Of a stretch of 64,000 nt of DNA, positions 1 through 12,017 are shown piece after piece (within the stretch, counting starts at the first letter, position 1; every line of letters starts with the position of its first letter). The DNA comes from Anolis sagrei. Taxonomy: Eukaryota; Chordata; Lepidosauria; Squamata; Anolidae. The notes below the pieces were generated by a model that was not told the origin of the DNA, searched no databases, and saw nothing but the letters and a program-made list of their open reading frames with translations. Location of the stretch: assembly GCF_037176765.1 (NCBI RefSeq), contig NC_090023.1:202958506-203022505 (forward strand). The letters are read 5' to 3'. Both the position numbers and the translations under genes were made by a program.

Positions 1-972
1 AGTAGATATCTGATATGCAGGATGTATTTTCATTCACTGGACCAAATTTGGCACAAATGCTCAATACGCCCAAATTTGAATACTGGTGGGGTTGGGGAGG
101 ATTGACTTTGTCATTTGAGAGTTGCAGTTGCTGGGATTTATAGTTAACCTACAATCAAAACGCATCCTGAACTCCACCAACGATGGAATTGAACCAAACT
201 TGGCACACAGAACTCCCATGAGCAACAGAACATACTGGAAGGGTTTGGTGGGTATTGACCTTGAGTTTTGGAGTTGTAGTTCACCTACATCCAGAGAGCA
301 CTCTGGACTCAAATAATGATGGATCTGGACCAAACTTGGCACAAAGACTTAATATGATCAAATGTGAACACTGGTGGAGTTTGGGGAAAATAGACCTTGA
401 CATTTGGGAGTTGTAGTTGCTGGGATTTATAGTTCATCTACAATCAAAGAGAATTCTGAATCCCACCAATAATAGAATTGGGCCAAACTTCCCACACAGA
501 ACCCTCCTGCCTTGAAGGGATTTGCTGGTGCGAGCCTCTCTCTAGCCTCGCACATTCTTCCTTGCCTGTGCATGCACACCACACTGCCATGCACCGAGCA
601 CGCATGCTCTCTCCTCCCTGCTTGGAGTTTCAGAAACAGCCCTCTCCTTCACTGAGAGGCTGGCCAATCACAGCAGAGAAGGGCTTTTGGTGGGAGTATT
701 TGCCGTCCGGTTCCAAAAAGGAAGAGAAGGACAGGCAGAGAGAACTTCAGCCTTCTCTGCCAAAGTGGTTCCAAAGACCATCAAAAATATGTATGTATGT
801 ATGTATGTATTATTTGTGGTATTTGTATACTGTCCTTCTCCACCTCGAAGGGGACTCATGGTGGTTCACAGTGTTGGCAACACTGTTTTCTGATGGTCCT
901 TGGCAACCCCTCTGAAACCCCTTTGGGACCCCCTCCCATGGGTCCCGACCCCCAGGTTGAGAAACTCTGCCC
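1..972 (+). mobile_element. SPIN-like hAT composite element, cut by the window edge
   Basis: The right end (tcccgacccccaggttgagaaactctg) is the terminus I know from SPIN/OposCharlie-type hAT transposons. The body is an array of diverged units of about 130-150 bases built around 'ggaccaaacttggcacaaa', with 'gggagttgtagttgctgggatttatag' spacers. The same layout recurs at 40489-41374. Compared with that copy, about 95 bases at 788-883 are extra and look like an L2-type LINE tail inserted between 'atcaaaaatatg' and 'ttttctgatgg'. The left terminus lies outside the window. It is non-coding. Confidence 0.7.
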
Positions 973-1435
973 TAACCTATTTGCAATTAAGTCCTCCATC
1001 TGTTGCAGAAAAATGCCTTAATAGGTTATCAAATGAACATTGAAACTTCTGCTCCAAAATGTGTTTAAGACCAATCTATTTGGCAAAAAGATAAAAAAAA
1101 TAAAAAAATAAAACTGAGAAATGGCTCTACTAACAAACACAAAGCATGGAGTAAGATTAATATGGAAGACTATCATTAAAGTTTTGATGTCAGTGTTGCT
1201 CATTTCCCTAGTACCTAAATTGGGTAATTTTGTAGCCTTGATTATAGGAAGCAAAATATGCATCCTAAGAAAGTGGGAGAAGTGGTAGAAGTAAATGTTT
1301 AATCAAGAGGGTGCTCTGGAAAGTCTATGTAAAAATCTTGGACATAAAATTACATGTTTATTTTTTAAAATCTATTTTAAAATGATTTTAAAATAGAAAA
1401 ATGTGCACATTTTACAAAATAACTAAGGCCCCATC

Positions 1436-1989
1436 TACACTGATCATTTAATGCAGTTTCAAACTAGTATTAAAGAAAGTGGTTTCACTACGCAGACAAT
1501 TACATAGGAAATCCTGGAACCACTTTGAGCCCTTCCACACAGCCCTATCCCAGAATATCAAGGCAGAAAATCCCACAATATCTGCTTTGAATTGGGTTAT
1601 GAGTCCACACTCAGATATTGTGGGATTTTCTGCCTTGATATCCTGGGATATAGAGCTGTGTGGAAGGACACCTTAGTGTTCTGTGTTTTGTGTAACACCA
1701 TACAGAACTCAAAGAGCGCTTCCATACAGCCCTATATCCCAGCATATCAAGGCAGAAAATCCCACATTATCCAAGTATGGACTCAGATAACTTAGTTCAA
1801 AACAGATATTGTGGGATTTTCTGCCTTGATATGATGGAATATAGGGCTGTATGGAAGCACTCTTTGAGTTCTATATGGGTTTACACAAACCACAGAACAC
1901 TAAGGTGCATTAAGGGATTTCTTTCATGTGCTTTTTGTGGGACTTGTTGTCTGGCTGCTGCATTAAATGGTCAAATATATGTGTGATGC
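1436..1989. mobile_element. Nested palindromic MITEs (hAT-like)
   Basis: The outer arms (gatcatttaatgcag near 1443, ctgcattaaatggtc near 1957) are inverted copies. Inside lie one palindromic MITE at 1528-1672 (ccttccacacag ... ctgtgtggaagg) and another at 1714-1863. The second sits in a larger inverted repeat, 1671-1685 against 1891-1905 (ccttagtgttctgtg and its complement). Non-coding; the family is assigned only by the style of its ends. Confidence 0.65.
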
Positions 1990-2007
1990 CTTAAAAAAGC
2001 ACATATA

Positions 2008-2175
2008 CAGCCCCTCCGACACTGTCATATAATCCAGATTATCAAAGCAGATAATCCACATTATCTGCTTTGAACTGGATTACATGATCCTACACTCATG
2101 TAATACAGTTCAAAGCAGTTGATGTGGATTATCTGTTTTGATCGTCTGGATTATATGACAGTGTAGAAGGGGCCT
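2008..2175. mobile_element. Palindromic MITE, ends CAGCCCCT / AGGGGCCT
   Basis: An inverted-repeat element whose arms carry 'cactgtcatataatccagattatcaaagcagataatccacat' and its complement. It ends in 'gacagtgtagaaggggcct', a common squamate MITE form. Non-coding. Confidence 0.7.
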
Positions 2176-2229
2176 CCGTTAGCCTCAGAAACAGGCAATA
2201 AACCCCCCCTGTACAGAACTTGCCTAGAA

Positions 2230-2306
2230 GGCTACATGATAGATTTGATAGATTTGCTTTAAGGTCACCATAAGTCAAAAACAACCTGAAGGCACACAAC
2301 AACAAT
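2230..2306 (+). mobile_element. SINE tail fragment (Squam1-like)
   Basis: The phrase 'ttaaggtcaccataagtcaaaaacaacctgaaggcacacaacaacaa' is the 3' part of a squamate tRNA-derived SINE with an RTE-like tail. The same family is seen more fully at 38890-39092. The tRNA head is missing here. Confidence 0.5.
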
Positions 2307-3211
2307 GCCAGACTAGATTCCATAGAATTCATGGATGTGATGAATTAATTTCACAACAATTTGCAGTAGCCTGGGCCACAAACAATGCCCAGAGGGTTGA
2401 AAACTACAAGCATTTCCAAACGCTAGTCTCCCTTTGTTCGCATTCAATTTCCCTGGATTCCAGCGTTATATATGAGGCTGTAGTCTCAACAACAGCAATG
2501 CCAAGGCTTCACCCACCTTCTTATTTGTTCCATAGCTGAAAAATCAGGATGGCTGGGTGACACCAAGGCTAGAAGGAGAAGTAACTGATTCTGGCAATGA
2601 TACAAAGTTCCAGTAGAAGACTGGATCCTGGTCTTTGTCCCACGGTTTTTATATTGCTCTCTGATCATGGGTTTTCTGCAAACAATTTCTCTTCTATATA
2701 AAAAAATTGCATTTTTCATTTCCTCACCAATTTACAATTTTGTTTGTGGGAGAGCATGTGCATAAATCATTCAGCTGACATTACATTCTGTAATATCTAC
2801 AAAAGCTTATTCCAAATATATTAATCTTTCATGTGCCACAAGGCTTATTTATACTTTCCAGCTAAAGGAAGGCAATAGCCAATGTCTTTGAATGACTCAG
2901 GACCGCATCCCATGAGGGGAGGAAAGTGTTATATTACCGTGGAGTTTAGTCCTGTTGCATTAAAAAGCAAATCATATCATTTATCAATACGCATCACACA
3001 GTGTTGTTTCTTGCCTGAAATTATTCATTTTCAGATTTATCACACAAGCGAATGCAGTTAAGGCAGATCCCATTTATCTCCATGGGCTTTTTTGCTCTCT
3101 CTCCAAATGTCCCTACTCTTGAGGAGACAGGAGGCTTCATTATTAAGGCAGAACCCATTTCTCTCCATGGGCTCTCCCGCTCTCCCTCTTAATGGTTTCT
3201 TTATGGATCAC

Positions 3212-3361
3212 TAAGGCTTCTTCCACACAGCTGAATAAAATCCTACATTATAAACTTTGAACTGGAATATATGGTAGTGTGGACTCAGATAGCCCAGTTC
3301 AAAGCAGATATTGTGGTATTTTTTTCCCTGGATATTCTGGGTGACTGTGTGGAAGAGCCCT
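3212..3361. mobile_element. Palindromic MITE, TAAGGCTTCTTCCACACAG family
   Basis: The ends at 3212 (taaggcttcttccacacag) and 3361 (ctgtgtggaagagccctaa) are complementary. The middle 'cagttcaaagcagatattgtgg' matches the MITEs at 1528 and 1714. Non-coding. Confidence 0.65.
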
Positions 3362-4002
3362 AACTCTAGTTTCAAAAAAAGGAGGGGTGGGGGGCAGAAA
3401 AAAAGTGCAATTTCATATGACTATAGTCAAGCGAAAGGAAAGTTCTCCTGAAATGCATTAAAATACAATTAATAAATTCTGTCCCCCCCAAACCACCCCC
3501 TTTTTCTTATATGTTTTTAAATACAAAAATGTACTTTATAAATAACAAAGGATAAATGCACATTCACGTGGAACAATAAAAAAGAAAGATCAACTTTAAA
3601 ATGGCAGAAGCACAAAGTTGTGGCAAAGAAGCACATTGGAGACAATAAAATGAGTGTTGGCCAGTGTAACAGCAAGACAAAAACTCACAAAGAACAATAA
3701 AAAGGGAAAAATAACTTTAAAATAGTAAAAGCACAAAGTTGTGCTATCCCCCCTCTCTTTATGAAGCCAAACATACCAGGAATAAAAACAACACAAAATC
3801 AACTAACCCAAAGTTCCTCAAAGTGGACAAGAGCAAAGCTGACAGCAATCTCCCAAAGCGGACAAGAGCACGAAGCAAGGAGACATGGAGGGTGCTCCCT
3901 TCAAGCCCTAAAGCCATATACTCTTACATTAGCACTCCTTTTCATGCTAGTAATTAATACAAAACACTGCTCGTATGTCAAAACGGAACCCGAGGTGAGT
4001 GG

Positions 4003-4061
4003 CGGCTCTTAACTCAAAATGTTCTGAGGTTGGGATGTTCTTAAGTTGAGGTTCCACTGTA
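4003..4061. mobile_element. One end of a mariner-type MITE
   Basis: The segment 'ttcttaagttgaggttccactgta' matches the inverted-repeat end of a Tc1/mariner-like MITE. I did not find the partner end, so it is a fragment. Confidence 0.35.
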
Positions 4062-4485
4062 CATTTAATTTTTTAAAATGCAAGGATTGAGTGGCTGGAT
4101 TTGATGAGATTATCTGTTTTCTCCTGTTTCATAATGAGTCCTGAACTCGGAAGATGATTTCTGTCTCTCTCTCTCTCCCTCGCCCCCAGGTCAAATAATG
4201 GCCTCTGTTGTTCTTCATTTCCCTAATGTTTTTGAGGTGTTTAGAAATGGGGGTGAGCTGCATGGGAAAATGTCCTCAGTTAACACTGTTACTGACTGAT
4301 ATGGTTAGCTGATACTATCAATCTCCCTTGTGATTTTGCAGAAGACTAATGAACTTTTAAAACAAAATACATGGACAATGGTATGTCCTTTTGTTCTAAG
4401 CAACCATGAGGAAGTGACAAGTTTTATATTTTGCTCACAAGAACACTTTTTATGGTCAACCATAGACAGGATATAAATTTTTTTT

Positions 4486-4733
4486 GTCGTGTCAGGAGCT
4501 ACTTGAGAAACTGCAAGTCGCTTCTGGTGTGAGAGAATTGACCATCTGCAAGGACGTTGCCCAGGGGACACCTGGATGATTTGATGTTTTTATCATCCTT
4601 GTGGGAGGCTTCTCTCATGTCCCCACATGTGGAGCTGGAGTTGATAGAGGAAGCTCATCCGCCTCTCCCCGGATTCAAACCTGCAACCTGTCGGTCTTCA
4701 GTCCTGCCGGCACAGGGGTTTAACTGTTCTTAA
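4486..4733 (-). mobile_element. tRNA-derived SINE (Anolis-type)
   Basis: Read on the minus strand it begins with a tRNA-like promoter: 'ggttaaacccctgtgccgg', then box-B-like 'ggtttgaatcc'. It continues with the family's 'gaggcttctctcatgtcccc' and 'tgacttgcagtttctcaag' regions and ends next to an A/T run at 4478-4488. The same family recurs on the + strand at 25331-25811. It is not a functional tRNA gene. Confidence 0.75.
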
Positions 4734-5267
4734 TCACCATTTCCAAGGACAGTAAATTACAGAATACAACAGTTGTCCTGGGTATTGTATAAGAATGCCA
4801 AGGTACAGACATTCTGCTTTTTCAATGGTATCAACATATCAGTGTTTTTCTTCATGAACTGAAGTTACTGACTCTTTCACTTTTTTAACCAATGGTTTTG
4901 CTCTAGTTTCATATGTGAAATACTAATAACATGCCAATGCATTTCTTGCTCATAAAAGACAGAAAGATATTTCAAGATTAAGAAATATCATACTGCCTAC
5001 TGCTCCATTCCAAATATAGATTCTACTCAACCAGATGTTATTTGAAGTATTGGGTTACAGGAGAAAAAGCAAACAGAAAACTGTATCTGACTTAAAGAGT
5101 GCATATGTGGGCAAGATTGATATAAAACTGAATGTGAATTTGATTGGTTATTTTTTTGAATAGCCTTAACAACCATTACCTGATCCATAGACAGATACTT
5201 TTAAGTGATGTATTAAAAATGCAAATATATGAGTTGACTTATTTTGGCTACAATAGAATTCACTCTT

Positions 5268-5395
5268 AGGGCCCTTCCAGACAGTGTCAAAATGTGGGAT
5301 AAATAAGTGGGGCAAAAAATAGCGGGACCTGACAGCAAGTCCAAACACAGACCTGCCGGTCCCATAAATGGTCCCAGGTTGTCCTGACATCTTTG
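5268..5395. mobile_element. Partial hAT-like MITE (TAGGGCCCTTCCAGACAG end)
   Basis: It starts with a clear terminus at 5268. No matching far end was found, although 'ggttgtcctgacatc' near 5380 may be a worn remnant. Confidence 0.4.
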
Positions 5396-6660
5396 TTTGT
5401 AGCAGATTCTAAAAATCCAGAAGATGGATGGGGGATATCCAGTGGAAATTTACTTCAATTTTATTTAAAAAATAACACTTCGAAATACACTGGACCTTAT
5501 ATGTGCTGATTCGGATATCTAAATGTACACAAAAGCAGATTTTCTATTAGCTCTCTTCACTCTCCTGCAATTTCAAGCTCTGTTTAATTTCATAAATACC
5601 AGGACAAAGGAATGATTGCAGAGAGTTCTCATTGTAATGGCTTTCCAATTGTGCTTCCATTTAGTCACCTGCATATCTTTGGCTCCATTTGTTTACAGCC
5701 CTGATCAGCTGTTTCAAGATGTCATTTAGCCACACACACTCTTTTTTATCCCAGTTTCTTCCACATTTTAGGACCTGTATAGAATGGCCCCTTGTGAACA
5801 GTGAGAGACCATTACATTTGGCTCAATATGGACTGTATCAATCTGCCTTTGAAGAGTGCTTGGAGATATTTTGGAACATTTTCGGTGTGATTCTGTAGAG
5901 ACTACATAACAAAGAATTTTTTTATCAACTATACCCATTTTCTCTTTCCTAACTCCCCTGCTTTTGTCCTTGACTGAATAAAAGGTAGTTGGATATGTAA
6001 TTCCATAAACATCACCAGCTGTGAACAGGATTTGAACTTTTCCCCTCATTTTGTTGTAGAAAGGCATCCTGAGGCGTTAAGAAGCTAATACTGACTCTTT
6101 AAAAGGTTTCATGAAAATAGAATCTGTGTATGTCTTATTCTCTGGGGCCAGAGATGTGGCGATGTGCTATTCACAGTGACTATTGGTAGAAATAATGTTT
6201 GCTTTGCCCCAACTGAGTGCAGCTAAATGCGATTGCTATCAACTGCTAAAACTATCTCCAGCTATATAATACAAAAAGAGATTTGGATCATAGCTGTTTT
6301 TCTCTTTTGTACAATTCTACAGAAGAGGGAGATTTACTCTTTTGCTGGAAGATTTGCAATTTAACTCTAGTCATTTTAACAAAGATTGAAGTCTTGGTAA
6401 TGTTTAGAATTGCAGCATTTGCTTTTATTTAGCAGGACAAAGACCACTGCAACGTTGTATTTAGCAGATTACTTAGAAAATGTTACATAATAAGCATACA
6501 TATTGTCCTGTATCAAATATATATCAAGACCTCCTGGTTTGGTTAAAGTGGGCAGAGTTTTTCAACAATGTCTTTCTTTTGGCTGGGAGATAAAGAGATT
6601 TTAATTTATGCAAGCTTTTAATGTTTTAAGCAGGATGGCATTTTATTGTGAATATTTTAT
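5396..6660. other. Gene-free DNA, nothing recognised
   Basis: AT-rich DNA with stops in all frames. No repeat family, RNA gene or conserved-looking frame was recognised; the open frames present are short and have no family features. Confidence 0.5.
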
Positions 6661-6679
6661 TTATTTTTTAAACTTTTGT

Positions 6680-6812
6680 ATGGTTTTAAATGATTTTAAA
6701 ATATATTTGGATATGATTTTAATGTATTTTTTCAATGTATTGCTTTTGGAAGCCACCTTAGGTCTTACTGTGAGAAAAAAGGGACATACAAATCAAATAT
6801 AAATAATTGAAT
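6680..6812 (+). mobile_element. L2-type LINE 3' tail
   Basis: The pattern 'tgtattgcttttggaagccaccttaggtc ... gggacatacaaatcaaatataaataa' is the worn 3' end typical of L2-clade LINEs. No coding part remains. Confidence 0.4.
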
Positions 6813-6924
6813 CAGTCTTCCCATCCACATTGCTCATTTTTTTAACATCCTGCCACTGAAGTGAACCACTCCCCAAATTAATTCCTCTCACAAGTGTTTC
6901 TCAATCCACATTCATCTGTATAGT

Positions 6925-7140
6925 CTGATATGGAGGAGGGCCATGGAAGTGATTACCCTGGGTGGGACCAACCCTAGTGACACCACAAAAAGAAAGCCAT
7001 TCTCAACCTCAGCAATATGGAATGGATAAAGGATTAGGAGAAATCCAACTCCAAATAGGGAAAAAGGTCATCCAGAAATATTGGCCGCTGTAAATGAATG
7101 TAAGTTCCCAGGACCACATCAACTACATCCAAGATGGATG
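6925..7140 (+). mobile_element. CR1 LINE, left segment (split by the Gypsy insertion)
   Basis: The stretch 'atagggaaaaaggtcatcc ... gtaaatgaatgtaagttcccaggacc ... ctacatccaagatgg' matches the CR1 region upstream of the RT palm (N-E-K-x-P-G-P-x-x-x-H-P-R). The rest of this CR1 resumes at about 12343. About 100-150 bases of the expected CR1 sequence are not seen between the two pieces. The left limit is approximate. Confidence 0.6.
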
Positions 7141-10100
7141 GCCTTAGAGGACCACTGGACCAAATAATAAAGCTTCCCCCGAGTCCTTTTTGAGTCCAAA
7201 ATGTCCTTGATCTCAAAGTGAGTGTGAGCCCCCACCATGATGGGGACCGGTTGGGAATCGGCCTCCGACCACTTAGGAGAGGCAGTTGCGGGCTTGAGCA
7301 AGCTCACGTGGAACACCGGGTGGACCCTCTTCCACGTGTGGGGTAGCTCCAGCCGTACAGTGACAGGGTTGACCACGGCCTGGACGGGGAAGGGCCCAAT
7401 AAACAAAGCTGACAATTTGCGTGAGGGCTGTGTGGATCTCAAATACCTGGTGGACAAGTAGACCAGGTCACCTACTTTGAACTGGGGCTGAGGTGACCTT
7501 TTCCTGTCAACGAACCTTTTGTAATCCATCTTGGCTCTGTCTAGAGTCTCCTTGATCATCGGCCAAGCCGCTGCAATGGACTCCCCCCACTTATCGGGGG
7601 TCTCTCCTGGTTCGGGGGGCATCAGGCCAGGGAAGGGAGGAAAGTCTCTACCCCCCACGATCTTAAAAGGCGAAGCTCCCATGGACGCATGTTCGCTATT
7701 ATTATAGCTATACTCGGCAAAGTCCAATAGGGAAGCCCAGTTGTCCTGTTGGTAAGTGGAGTAGCATCTCAGGAACTGTTGTAATGTCTTTTGGACCCTC
7801 TCGGTGGCACCATCGGTCTCAGGGTGAAAAGCCGTGCTTAGTGCCCGCTCAGTCCCCAGCATGGACAAAAAGGACTTCCAGAATTTAGAGGTGAACTGTG
7901 TGCCTCTGTCACTTATAATCCTGTTGGGGCAGCCATGTAACCGGAACAGATGGTGGAGGAACAGCTTAGCCAACTCAGGGGCTGAGGGGAGTCGTTTTAA
8001 GGCCACAAAGTGGGCTTGCTTAGAAAACAAATCAATCACAGTCCATATGGTATTGTATCCCTGGCTATCAGGCAGCTCCACTACGAAGTCCATGGCAATC
8101 TCTGACCAGGGCTGTGAGGGGTTGGCTACTGGTTGTAGCAGCCCCGTGGGCTTTCCCACTTTTTGTTTGTTTTTTGCGCAGGTTGGGCATTCCTGGGTAT
8201 AGTCTTTTATATCTCTGCGCATTGCGGGCCACCAGAATTGGCGGGCCAAAAGCTTGAGAGTCTTAGTGAACCCAAAGTGACCTGCCAGCAGCGAATCATG
8301 GCCCCTTTTTATTATGTCTTTTCGCATAGAGGCCGGTACGTAATATTTGGACCCATAAGCCCACAGCTCCCCCCTCTGGGTCAGTTCCTCCTTGTGGTTT
8401 TGCAGCCACTCATCTTTTTTAGCTGCCTCTTTTAACCCCTGAAGCACTTCGGCTGGCTGGCTGGGAGGCGAGGGTTTGTCCCGGAGGCTAGCCCGGGTCT
8501 GCACTACCAGACCCATTTGCTGTTTATCAAAGAGCGTCCCTGACTCTGTGGGGGATGAGTAATCTGCCTCAGGCATGCGCGAGAGTGCGTCCGCGACTTG
8601 GTTTGTCTTTCCTGGGACAAACTTGAGGCGAAAATTGAATAGCTGAAAGAACTGGACCCATCTGAGGTGTTTGGCGTTAAGTCTCTGTGGGGTCTGCAGG
8701 GCTTGCAAATTTTTGTGGTCTGTCCACACCTCAAAAGGAGTTTGGGTGCCCTCAAGGAAATGTCGCCAGTGGGCCAAGGCCGCTCGCACTGCGAAGGACT
8801 CCTTTTCCCAGACGTGCCAACGCTTTTCAGTTTCAGAGAATTTCTTTGACAAGTAAGCGCATGGCTTGAGCTGGCCCTTCTCGTCGGCTTGCAACAGCAC
8901 CGCCCCGTAAGCTGCCTCCGAGGCGTCACACTGCACTACAAAAGGCTTAGAGGGTTGGACATGCGTCAGGATAGGCTGGCTTGTGAACTTTGTTTTGAGG
9001 ACCTCAAAAGCCCTTTGGCACTCAGGGGTCCATTCCAGTTTTGCCCCCGGGGTCTTTGCCTTTCTAGTCTCCCCCTTTCCTTTTGTCTTGAGTAACTCTG
9101 TGAGGGGCAGCGCCACCTCCGCAAAGTCCTTGATGAATTGCCGGTAAAAGTTGGCAAACCCCAGAAACCCCTGTAACTGTTTTCTGGTACGGGGGGGTTC
9201 CCACGCCAACACATCCTGAACCTTTGCTGGGTCCATGGCTAGCCCCTCTGTGGATATGCGGAACCCCAGATACGTGAGCTCGGTGCGGTGGAACTCGCAC
9301 TTTGAGAGCTTAACATAAAGTTGGTTCTCCCTCAGGATCTGGAGCACCTTTTGTGTGGTTTTTATATGTTGATCTAAGGAGTCTGAGTATATCAACAGAT
9401 CATCGAGATAGATCAGAAGGCCGTCATACAGCATCTCCCGGAAGATGTCATTTATGAACTGTTGGAACACCTTGGGTGCTCCCTTTAGCCCGAAGGGGGT
9501 CACGGCCCATTGGTACTGCCCATAACAACAATTAAAAGCCGTTTTCCAACAGTCCTCCTCTCTCACCCTCAGGCGGTAAAACGCCTCCCTGATGTCCAAT
9601 TTTGTAAAGATCTTGGCTTTGCCTAGCTGTGCCAAGATGTCTGACATGAGGGGGAGGGGGTACTGGTTAGCTGTGCATATGGCGTTCAGCCCCCTATAGT
9701 CCACACATAGCCTCAGCGACCCGTCCGCCTTGGGTCTGAAAAGCACTGGGGCGGCCACTGGCGAAGTGGATGGTACTATGAATCCCCTTTCGAGGTTTTT
9801 GTCTAGGAATTCTCTTAAGGCTTTTCTCTCCGGCTCGGACATCGCGTATAGCTTGGGGCTGGGCAGTTTAACATCAGGTTCGAATTCAATAGCACAGTCC
9901 GTTTTTCTGTGGGGAGGTAACTGATCACATTCCGTCTCACTAAAAACGTCCGCCCACTCTCGATAAGCTTCTGGGATGTCGATTTCCGAGCCCTCCGGAG
10001 TCGCCTCCGCCTGTGCCCCCTGTATCTGCATGGGGGGAGGGGGGGGGGGTTGGCCGGTTGTGTCCCTCAGGCTTGTACTCCCCATCTGCGAAGGAAATCA

Positions 10101-10512
10101 CCCCCTCAACCCAGTTAATCTGAGGGTTTTGCCATCTCAGCCATGGGATCCCCAGTATGACCGGCTGATGGGCCATGGGGGATATCACAAACTGCAAAGT
10201 CTCTTTGTGGGTTCCCATTTCTAGGTGTAGATAGTCTGTTTTTTCCCTTACGGGGCCCCCGTGTGCTGCTGTCCCATCCAGTTGGGAGAAAACAACGGGG
10301 GTTTTTAATGCCAGGGGCTTGACTCCCAGTTGGGCTGCCAGGGCGGGGGTGATTAGGAACCTGGTGCACCCGCAATCCAGCATGGCTACAGTTTTTATTT
10401 TCAGTCCCGATTCGGGGTTGGTCAGGGCCACAGTCATTTTGAGCACATCACAATTTAACGTTTTCAACTCACCGCCTGTCGTCTTCACGATCTTCCTGTC
10501 GGCGGTCCTCAC
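7141..10512 (-). pseudogene. pol region of the Gypsy fossil (PR-RT-RH-IN-chromodomain)
   Basis: Order on the minus strand: aspartic protease region (about 9940-10512, near 'AMLDCGCTRFLI'); reverse transcriptase with YLDD near 9400-9411; RNase H ('VVQCDASEAAYGAVL'); integrase with an HHCC zinc domain ('CPTCAKNK') and DDE-type blocks ('AMDFVVELP', 'SDRGTQFTS', 'ETDGATERVQ'); then the beginning of a chromodomain ('FEIKDILDSKRTRGKLYYLVQW' region) at the low-coordinate edge. The chromodomain places it among chromoviruses. Part of a broken element. Confidence 0.88.
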
Positions 10513-11984
10513 AGGAGATCTTGCCCGTTTCCCGCCAGGTAGAAGTCTCGGTCTGCGCCCTCCGGGTCTGTCTCCTCCTCCGCTGGGAGCTGGTACGGGG
10601 CCAGTGCGGTCTCCACGGCCGTGGAGGCTTTCCCCTTTGCTGGTTTGGTTCCTGGCGCTGGCCTCGGGGGAGGGGGCGTCTTGTCAGGCCTGGGAGCGTT
10701 GGGAGGGGTGCGTCCTCTCGGGCATTCTGCTGCTCTATGTCCTTCTTGGCCGCATGCGAAGCAGGGGCCCCTCCTCCCTTTCCTCTCACGGCTTGCCGAC
10801 CTTCCCCTGGGCGAGGGGCGCCGCGGCCCCCCCTGCGGGCCTGCTGCGGGGTGCCGAGTTCGGCCTCTCTCTCTCGCCCTGCGGGGCATCTGCTCCTGGT
10901 CGCACTCGACTCTCCCGGCCAACACAATCCATTCCTCAAGCGTGGCTGGGTTGCTCCGGTGTAAAGACCACTCCAACACATCGGGGCGCAAGCCCGCTCG
11001 GAAGTATTCGAGCTTGGTGGCATCCGACCAGTCTCTAATCCGGCCTGCGATGGCTTTGAATTCCAGGGCATATTCAGAAACAGTCTTGTTGCCCTGGGTT
11101 ATCCTCTTGAGCTGTCCCTTTGCCTTCTCTTCCGCCAAAGGGTCCTGGAATCTCGCCCGCAGCGCCCTCAGGAAGTCGTCCAACCTCCTCAACTCTGGTG
11201 CCCGGGTGTCGTACATTTGCATGAGCCAATCGGCCGCTGCGTCCTTCAAGTTGGCCCCCACTGCGTGGATCATGGCCCCCTCTGAGGGGAAGGAGTCCCC
11301 ATAGTCTTCCATATAATGCCTCACGTTTGTGATGAAATAGGAGAGCTGCTTGGGGTCCCCGTTGAACTTTACACGTAGCTCTCCTCTTCCGGGGCCCCCT
11401 TGGAGATGGCTTCTCCCTCCCCATCCCGATGTGAATGTGGAGGTCCCGGGCGGGGGGTGCGAGGGTTCTCCTTCCGTGGCAAACGCCACTCTCCCTGAGG
11501 GTCTGTAACCCCGTCCCATACCTTGCGGGAGAGAGCGTCGCGTCTCTCTCTCCTCCAGCGTGGCTCTCCAAGATGCCGCCACCTCTCTTCTCATCTCCTC
11601 CAGTTGGAATGAGAAAGTCTGCAGCATTCTTTCCATCGCATCCACCTTTTCCCCGAGGTGCTGCGCGGGAAGGGCCGGGGCGCTGCCGAGGGGTGAGGGT
11701 TCTGTGTGAGGCGCCCTCGGGCCCAACATGGGCAGCTTGCGCCGCACGGTTATGTCCTTCTGCGGAGGCCTCTGCGTGGACGTCAGGGGAGGCCCCCAAG
11801 TTTCTGGCGCCGCCGCGGGGATCTCTCCTCCCCCTTCCAGGTCTCCGGCTTGTGAAGCTCCCTCGTCTCCGAACTCCTCGTCTTCTAGCCCCGGGGAGGG
11901 GGAAAGGCCGATGCTCTCTCCAGCTCCCATCGGGATTTCTTCTTCTTGGTACATGCTCCTTTCCCGGATAGCTATAGTCCTCAC
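10509..11984 (-). pseudogene. gag region of the Gypsy fossil
   Basis: A capsid-type polyprotein region of about 490 codons. It has a retrotransposon-gag core (around 'FNGDPKQLSYFITNVRHYM' and 'YALEFKAIAGRI') and one CCHC zinc knuckle (CFACGQEGHRAAEC) near its end, flanked by basic and proline-rich runs. It belongs to the fossil element; no host role is implied. Confidence 0.85.
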
Positions 11985-12004
11985 AGTTGGAGCAGGAAGT
12001 TGTG

Positions 12005-12016
12005 AGTTCTCGCTTT
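12005..12016 (-). promoter_or_regulatory. Self-complementary primer-binding site of the Gypsy element
   Basis: Directly next to the LTR (one base away) lies AGTTCTCGCTTT (+ strand). It is perfectly complementary, 12 of 12, to AAAGCGAGAACT inside the LTR at 12110-12121. In Tf1/Sushi-type elements the start of the transcript folds back onto such a site to prime reverse transcription instead of using a tRNA. The pairing is seen in the sequence; its use is inferred from the family. Confidence 0.6.
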
Positions 12017-12017
12017 A

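Noticed and set aside
478-915. 145-codon + strand frame
   Set aside because: It lies within the SPIN-like composite and a LINE-tail insertion; no protein family fits.
4640-4733. tRNA-like box A/box B sequences
   Set aside because: They are the head of a SINE (also at 25331, 38890, 41793 and 52917), lack a proper tRNA fold, and are not tRNA genes.
10319-11304. Long + strand frames of up to 239 codons
   Set aside because: They lie opposite the gag/pol region of the Gypsy fossil, whose GC-rich composition leaves antisense frames open; they have no domains.
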